From Shimia sp. CNT1-13L.2 (lineage in GTDB: Bacteria; Pseudomonadota; Alphaproteobacteria; Rhodobacterales; Rhodobacteraceae): a DNA stretch of 64,000 nucleotides. The notes under the pieces were generated by a model. The model worked only from the letters and a program-made list of their open reading frames with translations, did no database searches and had not been told where the DNA came from. The stretch's first letter is position 1. Every line of letters begins with the position of its first letter. Shown here in pieces: positions 1-8,573 of this stretch. The stretch spans positions 234,709 to 298,708 of the forward strand of contig NZ_JANDJO010000005.1 of NCBI RefSeq assembly GCF_024331145.1, in the 5' to 3' direction. The position numbers were made by a program, and so were the translations under genes.

Positions 1-6
1 TACGCG

Positions 7-975
7 TTAATCCAGCCTGTCCGCAAGCCAGTTGCGTAGGATAAAATGCGCGATGGCACCTTTTCGCGCGGGTTTGAGCACCGGATGGGCACCGGAAAAG
101 GCCTGCATCATCTCTTCCCGCGACACCCAGATCGCATCCTCGATTTCGTTGGGATCGATTTTGATCTCCCGATCCAGCGCGTTCCCCCGACACCCGAACA
201 TCAGCGATGACGGAAAGGCCCAGGGCTGGCTGGCAAGGTAATCCACCTGCCCGACCTTGATACCGGCCTCTTCAAAGACCTCGCGGCGCACCGCCGCCTC
301 AAGCGTCTCGCCCGGTTCGACAAACCCCGCCAACAAAGAATACATGCCCTCGGGCCACCCCGGCGAGCGCCCCATCAACACGCTGTTGCCGTGGGTGATC
401 AGCATGATCACAACCGGGTCCGTGCGCGGAAAGTGGTGTCCGCCGCACGACGGGCAATCGCGCTGCCAGCCCGCCATCGCCATCTCGCTTTCATGGCCAC
501 AAATTGCACAGAACCGGTGCGACCGGTGCCAGCCCAGAACCGCCTTTGCCGTCGCCGCAAGTTCCGCATCCCGCAACCCCATGCGCGACATGATTGCCCG
601 CAACTCACAGAACACCTCGCCCTCGGGCAAATCCGGATGCTGCTGTTCGCTGCGGTCCACGAACTGGCCCAGCGCCTCGGCATCAAGATCCTGCGGAACC
701 CAGCCTGAAATATCGTGCGCAAAGCAATGTCCGCTGTCCTCGCGGCCAAGGTAAATCGGCTTGATCGCCAACTCCTTCAGCGCCGGATGATCCATCGGCA
801 GGCGCACCAGCTCTCCGCGATCCTCCCCCCGCACCAGCGGCTTGCCGCGCCAGAACAGGATGGTGCGTGTCGAGGGCGCGGCCATCGCTTCGGCCAGCGC
901 CGCAGCATCCCCGCGCACCTCGGCCGCCCGGTCCAGCCCCGAACCGCCAAACGTCACTGTCTCCGCATGTTTCAT
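7..975 (-). CDS. nudC: NAD(H) pyrophosphatase / NAD-RNA decapping Nudix hydrolase
   Basis: This protein (322 aa) should hydrolyse NADH/NAD to NMN and AMP and may remove NAD caps from RNA. A four-cysteine zinc motif (CAIC...CPSC) precedes the Nudix domain. The Nudix box GFVEPGETLEAAVRREVFEE is complete, and it is followed by SQPWAFPSS, the signature that separates NudC from other Nudix hydrolases. The start at 975 is chosen because AGGAGGGG lies just upstream; an in-frame ATG 57 bases further out lacks this. It is transcribed divergently from the phosphodiesterase gene at 1190. Family assignment is firm; the physiological substrate is not visible. Confidence 0.93.
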   Translation of the reverse strand: MKHAETVTFGGSGLDRAAEVRGDAAALAEAMAAPSTRTILFWRGKPLVRGEDRGELVRLPMDHPALKELAIKPIYLGREDSGHCFAHDISGWVPQDLDAEALGQFVDRSEQQHPDLPEGEVFCELRAIMSRMGLRDAELAATAKAVLGWHRSHRFCAICGHESEMAMAGWQRDCPSCGGHHFPRTDPVVIMLITHGNSVLMGRSPGWPEGMYSLLAGFVEPGETLEAAVRREVFEEAGIKVGQVDYLASQPWAFPSSLMFGCRGNALDREIKIDPNEIEDAIWVSREEMMQAFSGAHPVLKPARKGAIAHFILRNWLADRLD

Positions 976-1189
976 GTCGCCCCTCCTGTTCCCCCAAGGC
1001 TTGCCACGCCCCACCCACGGGCGCAATGACACATCCGATCACAACACCCTCATCCGGCAACCTGTGGCCTTTGTGATTCAGATCGAAAGAAAAGCATCAC
1101 CCCGGTTGAGATCAACCTGAGACAAGATATCTCGGAACACGTAAGGTGCTGGTGTAGTTTGTTTCTTTTCCCAAAACCCAAGCGATACC

Positions 1190-3001
1190 GTGCCCCAGGA
1201 TACCCCAGCCCGATTAGCCACCATCCCGCTCACGCTCCTCGCGACAAGCGACGTCCACGCGCATCTGTTGTCCTACGACTACTTCTCCGACCAGCCCACC
1301 GAAAAACCCGCCCTCACGCGTCTCGCCACACTGATCGCCGAAATCCGGCGCGACCATCCCAATGTCCTGCTGCTGGACAACGGCGATTTCCTTCAGGGCA
1401 CCGCCCTGTCCGACCTGTTCTGCGAAAACGGCCTGCCCACCGACATGCCCCATCCGGTGATCGCCGCAATGAACCACCTCGGCTATGACGCCGCCGGCCT
1501 TGGCAATCACGAATTCAACCTCGACCTGCCCGACCTAGCCGGCGCCTTGCAACAGGCAACCTTCCCGCGCCTCAACGCCAACCTGCACCCCACCGCGACA
1601 GGCACCGCCCTGAACGGTCTCTGGCGCGACCGCCTGATCCTGCGCCGCACGTTCCAGGACACCGACGGCACCCCTCACGACCTCAACATCGGCCTGTTCG
1701 GCGTCCTGCCGCCACAGGTTCTTGCATGGGATCACACCCGGATCGGCAGCCGCCTGACCGCCACCGACATGGTCACCGCCGCCCGCGCCGCCACAACCGC
1801 CCTACGCGCCGAAGGAGCCGACGTCGTCATCGCCCTTGCCCACACCGGCTTTGGCTCCGAAACCCACGAGGACGGCATGGAAAACGCCGCCCACCCAATC
1901 CTCGCTCTGCCCGACATCGACGCCATCGTCTTCGGTCACACCCATCTGCCCCACAGCACCTCCAAGGCCACCCCCGCGGTCCTGCCCGGTGCCGAAGCAA
2001 GCCAGCTTGGCCGCATCGACCTCACCCTGACCCGCACCACCACCAAATGGCAGGTCACCAACTCCTCCGCCGCCCTCCTTCCCGCCACGCCGCAAACCCA
2101 CGGCGAAGATCAAGACCTGCGCGCCCTCCTCGAACCGGCCCACCAACGCACCCTCACGGGCATCCGCCGCCCCGTCGGCACCTTGCCCCGCGCCGTGCAC
2201 AGCTATTTCTGCGTCCTACCCGACTGCAACCCCGCCTGCCTCATCGCCGAGGCCCAGCGCCACTACGTCGCCCGCCAACTCAAAGACACGCCGCTGGCCG
2301 CCCTGCCCCTCCTGTCGGCCAGCGCCCCGCAAAAGAACGGCGGCCGCAGCGGCCCGGACCATTTCACCGACGTCCCCGCCGGCCCCATCGCCCTCAGCCA
2401 TGTCACCGACATCCAGTATTTCCCCAACGAAATCTCGGTCATGCGCCTGACCGGTGCCGAGATCGCCGACTGGCTGGAAATGTCGGCCAGCATGTACCGC
2501 CAGATCACCCCGCATGGCGGCGACCAGCCCCTGCTTGATCCCGCCTTCCCCGCCTACAACAGCGATACGATCTTCGGCCTTGCCTACGAGATCGACCTCA
2601 CCCAACTGCCGCGCTATGCCACCGATGGCACGCTCCTGAACGCCGAAAGCCGCCGCATCCGCGCGCTGCACCACGACGGCGCCCCCATTTCCCCATCCGC
2701 CGATTTCCTTGTGGCAATGAACAATTATCGTTCCGGCGGCGGCGGGTACTTCCCGCATGTCTCTCCCGATCGTATCGTCTTTGAACGCGACACCAAGGTG
2801 CGCGACATCCTCGCCGACTACATCGCCACCCTCGACGGCGACCCCGAGATCGCCTTCCCCTGGCGCTTTACCCCGATCCCCGGCGCCTTCGGCCTGTTCG
2901 AAACCGGCCCAGCCGCCCGCCGCCTGCTCGAAGACAGCAGCAACCTTCAAGACCTCGGCCTCACCGATCAGGGCTTCCTGCGCCTGCGCACCCCGATCTG
3001 A
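1190..3001 (+). CDS. 2',3'-cyclic-nucleotide 2'-phosphodiesterase / 5'-nucleotidase family protein
   Basis: This protein (603 aa, GTG start) has the two-domain architecture of the UshA/CpdB family. The N-terminal metallophosphatase domain shows TSDVHAHL (about residue 19), GDFLQGT, GNHEFN and FGHTHLP, which supply the metal ligands. The second half contains the substrate-binding nucleotidase domain, with the aromatic MNNYRSGGGGYF motif near residue 515. Such enzymes release phosphate and nucleosides from periplasmic nucleotides. No convincing signal peptide precedes the catalytic domain with this start, which is odd for the family; an upstream non-ATG start cannot be excluded. CpdB-like activity is an inference from family. 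Confidence 0.87.
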   Translation: MPQDTPARLATIPLTLLATSDVHAHLLSYDYFSDQPTEKPALTRLATLIAEIRRDHPNVLLLDNGDFLQGTALSDLFCENGLPTDMPHPVIAAMNHLGYDAAGLGNHEFNLDLPDLAGALQQATFPRLNANLHPTATGTALNGLWRDRLILRRTFQDTDGTPHDLNIGLFGVLPPQVLAWDHTRIGSRLTATDMVTAARAATTALRAEGADVVIALAHTGFGSETHEDGMENAAHPILALPDIDAIVFGHTHLPHSTSKATPAVLPGAEASQLGRIDLTLTRTTTKWQVTNSSAALLPATPQTHGEDQDLRALLEPAHQRTLTGIRRPVGTLPRAVHSYFCVLPDCNPACLIAEAQRHYVARQLKDTPLAALPLLSASAPQKNGGRSGPDHFTDVPAGPIALSHVTDIQYFPNEISVMRLTGAEIADWLEMSASMYRQITPHGGDQPLLDPAFPAYNSDTIFGLAYEIDLTQLPRYATDGTLLNAESRRIRALHHDGAPISPSADFLVAMNNYRSGGGGYFPHVSPDRIVFERDTKVRDILADYIATLDGDPEIAFPWRFTPIPGAFGLFETGPAARRLLEDSSNLQDLGLTDQGFLRLRTPI

Positions 3002-3057
3002 TCGTGCCGCATTCGCACCGCTTGCATCTCTGCAAACAGCGCATTATATCCGCCCTT

Positions 3058-3151
3058 GAGAGGTTGGCGCGGGCAAGCGCCTCGCCAACCTGGTCAGGAC
3101 CGGAAGGTAGCAGCCACAACGAGCCCCGCTTGGGTCGATGTCCAGCCTCTC
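3058..3151 (+). ncRNA. ffs: Small signal recognition particle RNA (4.5S-type)
   Basis: The core GGTCAGGACCGGAAGGTAGC is the universally conserved SRP domain IV, which binds the M domain of Ffh. The ends GAGAGGTTGG and CCAGCCTCTC pair (one G-U) to close a single long hairpin of 94 nt, the normal size for a short bacterial SRP RNA. It lies downstream of the phosphodiesterase gene. Its protein partner Ffh is encoded at 19450 in this window. Confidence 0.95.
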
Positions 3152-3157
3152 ACCAAC

Positions 3158-3242
3158 GTCGCGTTCCGCGTAGCGGGTTGCGACGGTCATGTTCTGCTGA
3201 AAGCAGGTTACGACGGTCGCGTTCCGCTCTACGGTTACGACG
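3158..3242 (+). repeat. Three tandem imperfect repeats (28, 30 and 27 bp), each able to form a small hairpin
   Basis: Copies lie at 3158-3185, 3186-3215 and 3216-3242. Each has the plan GTC-xx-GTT-stem-loop-stem-GTT-xx-GAC-G. The inner stems differ but stay paired: CCGC/GCGG, CTGC/GCAG and CCG/CGG. The outer GTC...GAC arms also pair. The array begins seven bases after the SRP RNA and contains no credible gene. Its function is unknown. Confidence 0.7.
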
Positions 3243-3280
3243 CAACGCCAGATGGCACACCCTAAGACGCCGGAGGATAC

Positions 3281-3341
3281 ATGGAGAATGTAGCACCCTT
3301 CCGGGCCGTCACTGTCTGAACCCCGACAGTCACCGCCCGGC
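3281..3341 (+). other. Possible 12-residue leader peptide overlapping a terminator-like hairpin
   Basis: An ATG at 3281 follows CCGGAGG at good spacing and opens a 12-codon frame (MENVAPFRAVTV) ending with TGA at 3317-3319. The stop falls in the loop of a hairpin. Its outer arms are CCGGG/CCCGG and its inner arms ACTGTC/GACAGT, with an internal mismatch loop, and it is followed by CCGTTTTG. The layout resembles a translated attenuator ahead of rsgA, but the hairpin is imperfect and the peptide has no obvious repeated regulatory codon. Confidence 0.3.
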
Positions 3342-3403
3342 CGTTTTGAACCGCGCAAGGCTCCTGCCTGCGCCGATTTCGATTCGTATCGGGACTTGGA
3401 ACA

Positions 3404-4438
3404 TTGACCCAACTTTCTCACACCGACCTTGGATGGTCGGCCCACTTCCACGCGCAGATCGACGTGGACCACCTTCCGCTTGCGGCCCGCATCACCTCGG
3501 TGGCGCGTGACCGCCTCTTCGCGCTCACCCCATCTGGCCCGCGCACCATTCTGCCGCCCGCATCCATGTCAACCGGCGCCTTTGCCACCGGCGACTGGGT
3601 GATCACCACACCGGATGGCACCCGTGTTGATCGTCTGCTCACCCGGCAAACCTCCCTCGCGCGCCGCGCCGCAGGCACCGGTGCCGACAGCCAGCTCATT
3701 GCCGCCAATGTCGACACTCTGGGCATCGTCACCTCCTGCAACGCCGACTTCAACGAGGCGCGGCTGGAACGCTATCTCGCGCTCGCTGCCAGCGCGGGCT
3801 GCCTGCCTCTGGTGATCCTCACCAAGGCCGATCTCTGCGATGACCCGCGTGAGTATGCCCGACGCGCCGAACGGCTCTCGCCCTTGGTCACCGCCCTCAG
3901 CCTCAACGCCACCGACCCGCTTGAGGCCGAGGCCCTGTCTCCGTGGTGTTCCTCCGGTCGGACGCTGGCCCTTGTCGGCTCCTCCGGTGTCGGCAAATCG
4001 ACCCTGTCGAACGCGATCACCACGATAACCTCGGCCACGCAGGGCATTCGCGAAGACGATGCCAAGGGCCGGCACACCACCACGGCGCGCGGCCTCTTTG
4101 CCACGCGGTTCGGGGGCTGGCTGATCGACACGCCCGGTATGCGCGCGCTGCGCCTTGCCGACGCCTCCGAGGGCATTGAAACCATCTTCGATGACATCGA
4201 GACCCTGGCCCGCACCTGCCGTTTTTCCGACTGCCGGCACGAGACCGAACCGGGCTGCGCGGTTCAGGCCGCGATCACCGACGGTACCCTCGCCGAAGAC
4301 AGGCTCAACCGCTGGCGCAAACTCCTGCGCGAAGACGCCCACAACAGCGCCACCCTGCACGAGGCCCGCGCCCGTGATCGCGCCTTTGGCAAAATGGTGC
4401 GCTCTGTCATGAAGGAAAAGAACCGCCACAAGGGCTGA
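3404..4438 (+). CDS. rsgA: Ribosome small-subunit-dependent GTPase A
   Basis: RsgA is a circularly permuted GTPase that helps late 30S subunit maturation. The sequence shows an N-terminal OB-like region, then the permuted order of GTPase motifs: TKADLC (G4) precedes GSSGVGKST (the P-loop), followed by DTPGMR (G3). The C-terminal zinc module is CRFSDCRHETEPGC. The length (344 aa) is normal. The start is TTG at 3404, the first in-frame start codon of the conserved protein. It is followed by a strong terminator at 4451. Confidence 0.93.
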   Translation: MTQLSHTDLGWSAHFHAQIDVDHLPLAARITSVARDRLFALTPSGPRTILPPASMSTGAFATGDWVITTPDGTRVDRLLTRQTSLARRAAGTGADSQLIAANVDTLGIVTSCNADFNEARLERYLALAASAGCLPLVILTKADLCDDPREYARRAERLSPLVTALSLNATDPLEAEALSPWCSSGRTLALVGSSGVGKSTLSNAITTITSATQGIREDDAKGRHTTTARGLFATRFGGWLIDTPGMRALRLADASEGIETIFDDIETLARTCRFSDCRHETEPGCAVQAAITDGTLAEDRLNRWRKLLREDAHNSATLHEARARDRAFGKMVRSVMKEKNRHKG

Positions 4439-4450
4439 ACCAATAGATCG

Positions 4451-4478
4451 GGGCGCGATCCGACTCGCGCCCCGTTTG
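4451..4478 (+). terminator. Rho-independent terminator after rsgA
   Basis: The inverted repeat GGGGCGCGA / TCGCGCCCC (9 bp) encloses a six-base loop and is followed by GTTTG. It lies 12 bases after the rsgA stop codon. Confidence 0.75.
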
Positions 4479-4548
4479 CCAACCCGCATGTCCTGAACCT
4501 CGCGTCGCCGCACCGTACGGCCCGTTACCGCGCCAAATCCAGCCTTCG

Positions 4549-4586
4549 GCACCTCCGCAATACCGTCGCAATACCGACGTAATACC
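4549..4586 (-). repeat. Dispersed 38-bp element, copy 1: three 11-bp units plus GGTGC
   Basis: Read on the minus strand it is GGTATTACGTC, GGTATTGCGAC, GGTATTGCGGA, then GGTGC. It lies 29 bp after the stop codon of the phosphatase gene and between convergent genes. Copies 2 and 3 are at 32895 and 57604 with the same length and orientation. Confidence 0.85.
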
Positions 4587-4615
4587 GAAACCCGATTTCC
4601 CACGATTTCAGCGCG

Positions 4616-5098
4616 TTAACTCCGATTCGCCGCCCAATCGAACTGTGCGTCCGTTTCCACCGCGCAGGGCCGCACCGCCCGCAACCTCTGCAAGGCCTCT
4701 TCCGGCTGTTCCCCCATCTCGACCAACAGCCGCAGGATCGCCATGCCCGAACGCCCGCATCCCCCGAAACAATGCACCAGCACCCGCCCCCCATCGCGCA
4801 GAACCGCCTTTGCCTGCACCGCGGTTTCCGGCCATTTCGCAAGGGTCTCCCCGCTCGGCGCGCCAAAGTCGCGGATCGGCAGATGCACCCAGCCAATGCC
4901 CTCTGCCTCAAGATCCTCCGCCAGGCCCGCCGCCCCGATCCGCGCCAGTTCCTGCGCCTCGGTCATGGTCAGGACAAGCCTGGGGTTCCATTCGAAAATC
5001 ATCGCCAGATCAGAAGCATAATCCCCGAACCGTCCCGGTGCCGGGCAAATCCCGATCTCTCCGTTCGACGCCTGCAACGACGCGATAACAAATCCCAT
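4616..5098 (-). CDS. Dual-specificity/tyrosine phosphatase-like protein
   Basis: This small protein (160 aa) carries the cysteine-phosphatase loop HCFGGCGRSG, matching HCxxGxxRS, in the second half of the sequence. A conserved aspartate in PIRDFGAP, about 35 residues earlier, can serve as the general acid. The start at 5098 is preceded by GAGGGGTG; a longer frame upstream has no ribosome site. It is a single gene between rsgA and the RTX-like membrane protein. The substrate (phosphoprotein or another phosphoester) cannot be told from sequence. Confidence 0.8.
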   Translation of the reverse strand: MGFVIASLQASNGEIGICPAPGRFGDYASDLAMIFEWNPRLVLTMTEAQELARIGAAGLAEDLEAEGIGWVHLPIRDFGAPSGETLAKWPETAVQAKAVLRDGGRVLVHCFGGCGRSGMAILRLLVEMGEQPEEALQRLRAVRPCAVETDAQFDWAANRS

Positions 5099-5227
5099 GA
5101 CACCCCTCACCTCTGCCGGCGGCCCGCCCGCTTGCGGCCATACTGCAACCCGCAACAGACATTGCAAACAAAAGATCCCGGCCCCTTTTCAGGAACCGGG
5201 ATTCTTTCCCAAATACATCGGCTGAAA

Positions 5228-6151
5228 TCAGGTGAAGAGATGGATATCCGAGACGGTAAGCCCTTGGCCACCAACGACATTCACGATCTCGATGCCATCG
5301 ACCGAGACAATCGCGCCCTTGCCATCCGCACTGTCCGCCACGGTCACCTCGGGATCAACCGCACCATCCCAGACACGTACGCCCAACCGGTCCGCGGCCT
5401 TGTCAAAGTCGGTCACCTGCACCTGCGCATAGCCTTCCGCGACCTGCTCTTGCAGCTCCACGATCACAAGGTCAGACCAACCGCCGGTCTCCACCACATC
5501 GCCTTCATCCACGACCAACTCGTCACGCCCCGGACCACCAACAACCGTGTCGGGAGAGTTGCCGTCCTGATCCACCGAGATGATGAAATCATCGCCATGA
5601 CCACCGCGCAATTCGTCATTGCCATAGCCATCGGCAATGGCGTCCTCGCCATCCCCGCCCATGACCGTATCGTTGCCCGCCTCATGCGTGCTCTCTTCGC
5701 CAACTTCCGCCTCGTTGTAGGGGAAGCGCACGATGTCATCGTTCACGTTTTCCTGAAAGCGGCCATCAATCCCGTAAACGTCGTCACCATCCCCAAGGTG
5801 GATGTCATCATCCCCCGCACCACCCAGAACAAGGTCGATCCCCTCGCCCGCGTGCACGCTGTCATCCTGATCGGTACCAAGCACAACATCGTTGCCACCC
5901 TTGGTTTCAACATCCAGCGGACCATCGGAATATTGGACGGCATCACGCACCGCCTGACCCTGCTCCGCCGTCAACTCGTTGCTCTGGACCAGGTCATCAA
6001 TGTCGGCATTGATCTCGTCTTCATAGTCCTTGTCCGAGACAATATCGACCCCATCGCTCCCGACGGCGTCCGAACCCGCATCATCGTCATCAGAAATAAG
6101 AAAAGCAGCCAAACCAATGGAAGCCCCCATCAAAAGGATCAAACCGATCAT
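5228..6151 (-). CDS. Membrane-anchored RTX-like calcium-binding repeat protein
   Basis: The start at 6151 is chosen because AGGAG precedes it by eight bases. The protein (307 aa) begins with a hydrophobic segment (MIGLILLMGASIGLAAFLI) without a cleavage site, then a very acidic stretch. The middle contains degenerate RTX nonapeptides such as GGAGDDDIHLGDGDDV, GGDGEDAIADGYGNDE and GGHGDDF. The C-terminal third is a non-repeat beta-rich region. It is probably tethered to the inner membrane facing the periplasm, unlike typical type I secreted RTX proteins. No transporter lies nearby. The function is unknown. Confidence 0.75.
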   Translation of the reverse strand: MIGLILLMGASIGLAAFLISDDDDAGSDAVGSDGVDIVSDKDYEDEINADIDDLVQSNELTAEQGQAVRDAVQYSDGPLDVETKGGNDVVLGTDQDDSVHAGEGIDLVLGGAGDDDIHLGDGDDVYGIDGRFQENVNDDIVRFPYNEAEVGEESTHEAGNDTVMGGDGEDAIADGYGNDELRGGHGDDFIISVDQDGNSPDTVVGGPGRDELVVDEGDVVETGGWSDLVIVELQEQVAEGYAQVQVTDFDKAADRLGVRVWDGAVDPEVTVADSADGKGAIVSVDGIEIVNVVGGQGLTVSDIHLFT

Positions 6152-6337
6152 CAAACCAACTCCTAAAGCTTTATGCTGTATGTCTAATTTCCCAGACACG
6201 CGCGCGCTACTGCTAAGTTAAGGATCGCGGAAAATCACCGTTTCCACCCGATCAACAAAGTCAACGGTGGACCTCACTTCCTCACCGCTTTACCCTAGGC
6301 CGACGCCGCAACCTGCCGCAGGATCAAAGAGCACCCC

Positions 6338-8089
6338 ATGAGCGACACCGAGCAGAAGGCCTATCAGGTTCTCGCCCGTAAATACCGCCCCGAGACCTTT
6401 GCCGATCTCGTTGGTCAGGACGCCATGGTGCGCACCCTGAAAAACGCGTTCGAGGCCGACCGTATCGCCCAGGCCTTTGTCATGACCGGCATTCGCGGAA
6501 CCGGTAAAACCACGACGGCCCGGATCATCGCCAAAGGCATGAACTGTATCGGCCCCGACGGCACCGGCGGCCCCACGACCGAACCCTGTGGCCAGTGCGA
6601 GCATTGCACCGCCATCATGGAAGGCCGCCATGTCGACGTGATGGAAATGGACGCCGCCTCGCGCACCGGCGTGAACGACATCCGCGAGATCATCGATTCC
6701 GTCCACTACCGGGCCGCCTCGGCGCGCTACAAGATCTACATCATCGACGAAGTTCACATGCTGTCGACCAGCGCCTTCAACGCGCTGCTGAAAACGCTCG
6801 AAGAACCGCCGGCGCATGTGAAATTCATCTTCGCCACCACCGAGATCCGCAAGGTTCCCGTAACCGTCCTGTCGCGCTGTCAGCGCTTCGATCTGCGTCG
6901 CATCGAACCCGAGGACATGATCGGCCTTCTGCGCAAGATCGCGACCTCCGAAGGCGCCGAGATCACCGATGATGCGCTGGCCCTGATCACCCGCGCCGCC
7001 GAAGGCTCTGCCCGGGATGCCACCTCGCTTCTGGATCAGGCCATCTCGCACGGCGCAGGCGAAACCACCGCCGATCAGGTCCGCGCCATGCTGGGCCTGG
7101 CTGACCGTGGCCGCGTGCTTGACCTCTACGACATGATCATGCGTGGCGACGCCGGGGCCGCCCTCAACGAATTGTCCGCGCAATATGCCGACGGGGCCGA
7201 CCCGATGGCCGTGCTGCGCGATCTTGCCGAAATCACCCACTGGGTCAGTGTCGTCAAAATCACCCCAGACGCCGCCGAAGACCCGACCGTATCGCCCGAC
7301 GAACGCGCCCGCGGCATCTCGATGGCGGAACAGCTGCCCATGCGCGTGATGACCCGCATGTGGCAGATGTTGTTGAAAGCACTGGAAGAAGTGGCCGCCG
7401 CCCCGAACGCCATGATGGCCGCCGAAATGGCGATCATCCGCCTCACCCACGTTGCCGACCTGCCCAGCCCGGAAGAGCTTGTTCGCAAGCTGCAAAACAC
7501 GCCCGTCCCGCCAATGCCACCCAACGGTGGCCCCGGTGGCGGTGCCCCGGCCCCCAATGGCGGCGGCACGGCACAGGCCTACAGCACCTCGCAGATGGCG
7601 GGCGGTCCGGGTGGCACGGTCACCGCGCTGGCCCACGATGCCGAACACGCGCTGGCCCGTTTCGCCACCTTCGATCACGTCATCGAACTGATCCGCAAGA
7701 ACCGCGATGGCAAGCTTCTGATGGATGTCGAGGCCGACGTGCGCCTTGTCTCCTATCGCCCCGGCCGCATCGAATTCGTCCCCACCGACAACGCCCCTTC
7801 GGACCTCGCCCAACGCCTTGGCTCTCGCCTGCAAAGCTGGACGGGCAACCGCTGGGCGGTGATCATCGCCAACCAGGGCGGTGGCGAAACCGTGGTCGAG
7901 AAACGCAACGCCGCCGAAAACGCGATCAAGGCCGAGGCCGAGAAACACCCGATGGTGCAGGCCGTCTTCAACGTCTTTCCCAAGGCCAAGATCACCGAAA
8001 TCAAAACCCAGCGCGAAATCGCCAACGAAGCCATGGCCGAAGCCCTTCCCGAGGTCGAGGACGAATGGGACCCCTTCGAAGAGGACTGA
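6338..8089 (+). CDS. dnaX: DNA polymerase III subunit gamma/tau
   Basis: DnaX is the clamp-loader ATPase and organiser of the replisome. The N-terminal AAA+ module shows GIRGTGKTTTAR (Walker A), a zinc module with cysteines around CGQCEHC, IIDEVHML (Walker B) and LSRCQRFDLR (sensor and arginine finger). The C-terminal half holds a Pro/Gly-rich linker near residues 390-415 and a tau-type tail. The length is 583 aa. I see no A-rich slippery site like that of E. coli dnaX, so a frameshifted gamma form is not supported. It heads the dnaX-ybaB-recR cluster. Confidence 0.95.
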   Translation: MSDTEQKAYQVLARKYRPETFADLVGQDAMVRTLKNAFEADRIAQAFVMTGIRGTGKTTTARIIAKGMNCIGPDGTGGPTTEPCGQCEHCTAIMEGRHVDVMEMDAASRTGVNDIREIIDSVHYRAASARYKIYIIDEVHMLSTSAFNALLKTLEEPPAHVKFIFATTEIRKVPVTVLSRCQRFDLRRIEPEDMIGLLRKIATSEGAEITDDALALITRAAEGSARDATSLLDQAISHGAGETTADQVRAMLGLADRGRVLDLYDMIMRGDAGAALNELSAQYADGADPMAVLRDLAEITHWVSVVKITPDAAEDPTVSPDERARGISMAEQLPMRVMTRMWQMLLKALEEVAAAPNAMMAAEMAIIRLTHVADLPSPEELVRKLQNTPVPPMPPNGGPGGGAPAPNGGGTAQAYSTSQMAGGPGGTVTALAHDAEHALARFATFDHVIELIRKNRDGKLLMDVEADVRLVSYRPGRIEFVPTDNAPSDLAQRLGSRLQSWTGNRWAVIIANQGGGETVVEKRNAAENAIKAEAEKHPMVQAVFNVFPKAKITEIKTQREIANEAMAEALPEVEDEWDPFEED

Positions 8090-8181
8090 CGCGCCCCTTG
8101 CCCTTAAGGGCAGATCACACGATATAGACCCCAACCCCAACACACGCGGCCTCTGCCGCCCCGAATTCAGGAGATACCACC

Positions 8182-8526
8182 ATGCTCAAAGGACTGGGCC
8201 AGCTTGGCGACATGGCCAAGATGATGAAACAAGCACAGGAAATGCAGGCCAAGGTCACCCAACTTCAGGAAGACCTCGAAACCATGACCGTCACCGGTGA
8301 GTCCGGCGCGGGCCTCGTCAAGGCCACCGCCACCGCCAAGGGCGAACTCAAGGGCCTCGACATCGATCCGTCGATCTTCAACGGCGACGACAAGGAAGTG
8401 GTAGAAGACCTGATCCTCGCCGCCATCAAGGACGCACAATCCAAAGCCGCCGAGAAATCGCAATCGGAAATGGCCAAACTGACCGAAGGCCTCGGCCTGC
8501 CGGCAGACTTCAAAATGCCGTTCTGA
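8182..8526 (+). CDS. ybaB: YbaB/EbfC family nucleoid-associated protein
   Basis: This small DNA-binding protein (114 aa) is the classic partner of dnaX and recR. It begins with a glycine/methionine-rich helix ([20 protein letters not shown]), followed by the beta region with [18 protein letters not shown] typical of the family. It forms a dimer that coats DNA. The start is preceded by AGGAGA. It probably belongs to one transcript with dnaX and recR, although a GC hairpin separates it from recR. Confidence 0.93.
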   Translation: MLKGLGQLGDMAKMMKQAQEMQAKVTQLQEDLETMTVTGESGAGLVKATATAKGELKGLDIDPSIFNGDDKEVVEDLILAAIKDAQSKAAEKSQSEMAKLTEGLGLPADFKMPF

Positions 8527-8533
8527 TCCCCTC

Positions 8534-8554
8534 GCCCCGGACACGCTCCGGGGC
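8534..8554 (+). terminator. GC hairpin between ybaB and recR
   Basis: GCCCCGGA and TCCGGGGC pair over eight bases with a five-base loop. There is no T-run after it, so it may be a weak terminator or an RNA-processing/stability element rather than a strong terminator. Confidence 0.4.
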
Positions 8555-8573
8555 AAATTCTATACGGACCTTC

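Noticed and set aside
6338-8089. Programmed frameshift in dnaX
   Set aside because: No A-run slippery site was seen, and the frame is open to a normal tau-length product.
8099-8112. Palindrome TGCCCTTAAGGGCA after dnaX
   Set aside because: It is short, without a T-run, and within the dnaX-ybaB operon; there is not enough to call it a terminator or operator.
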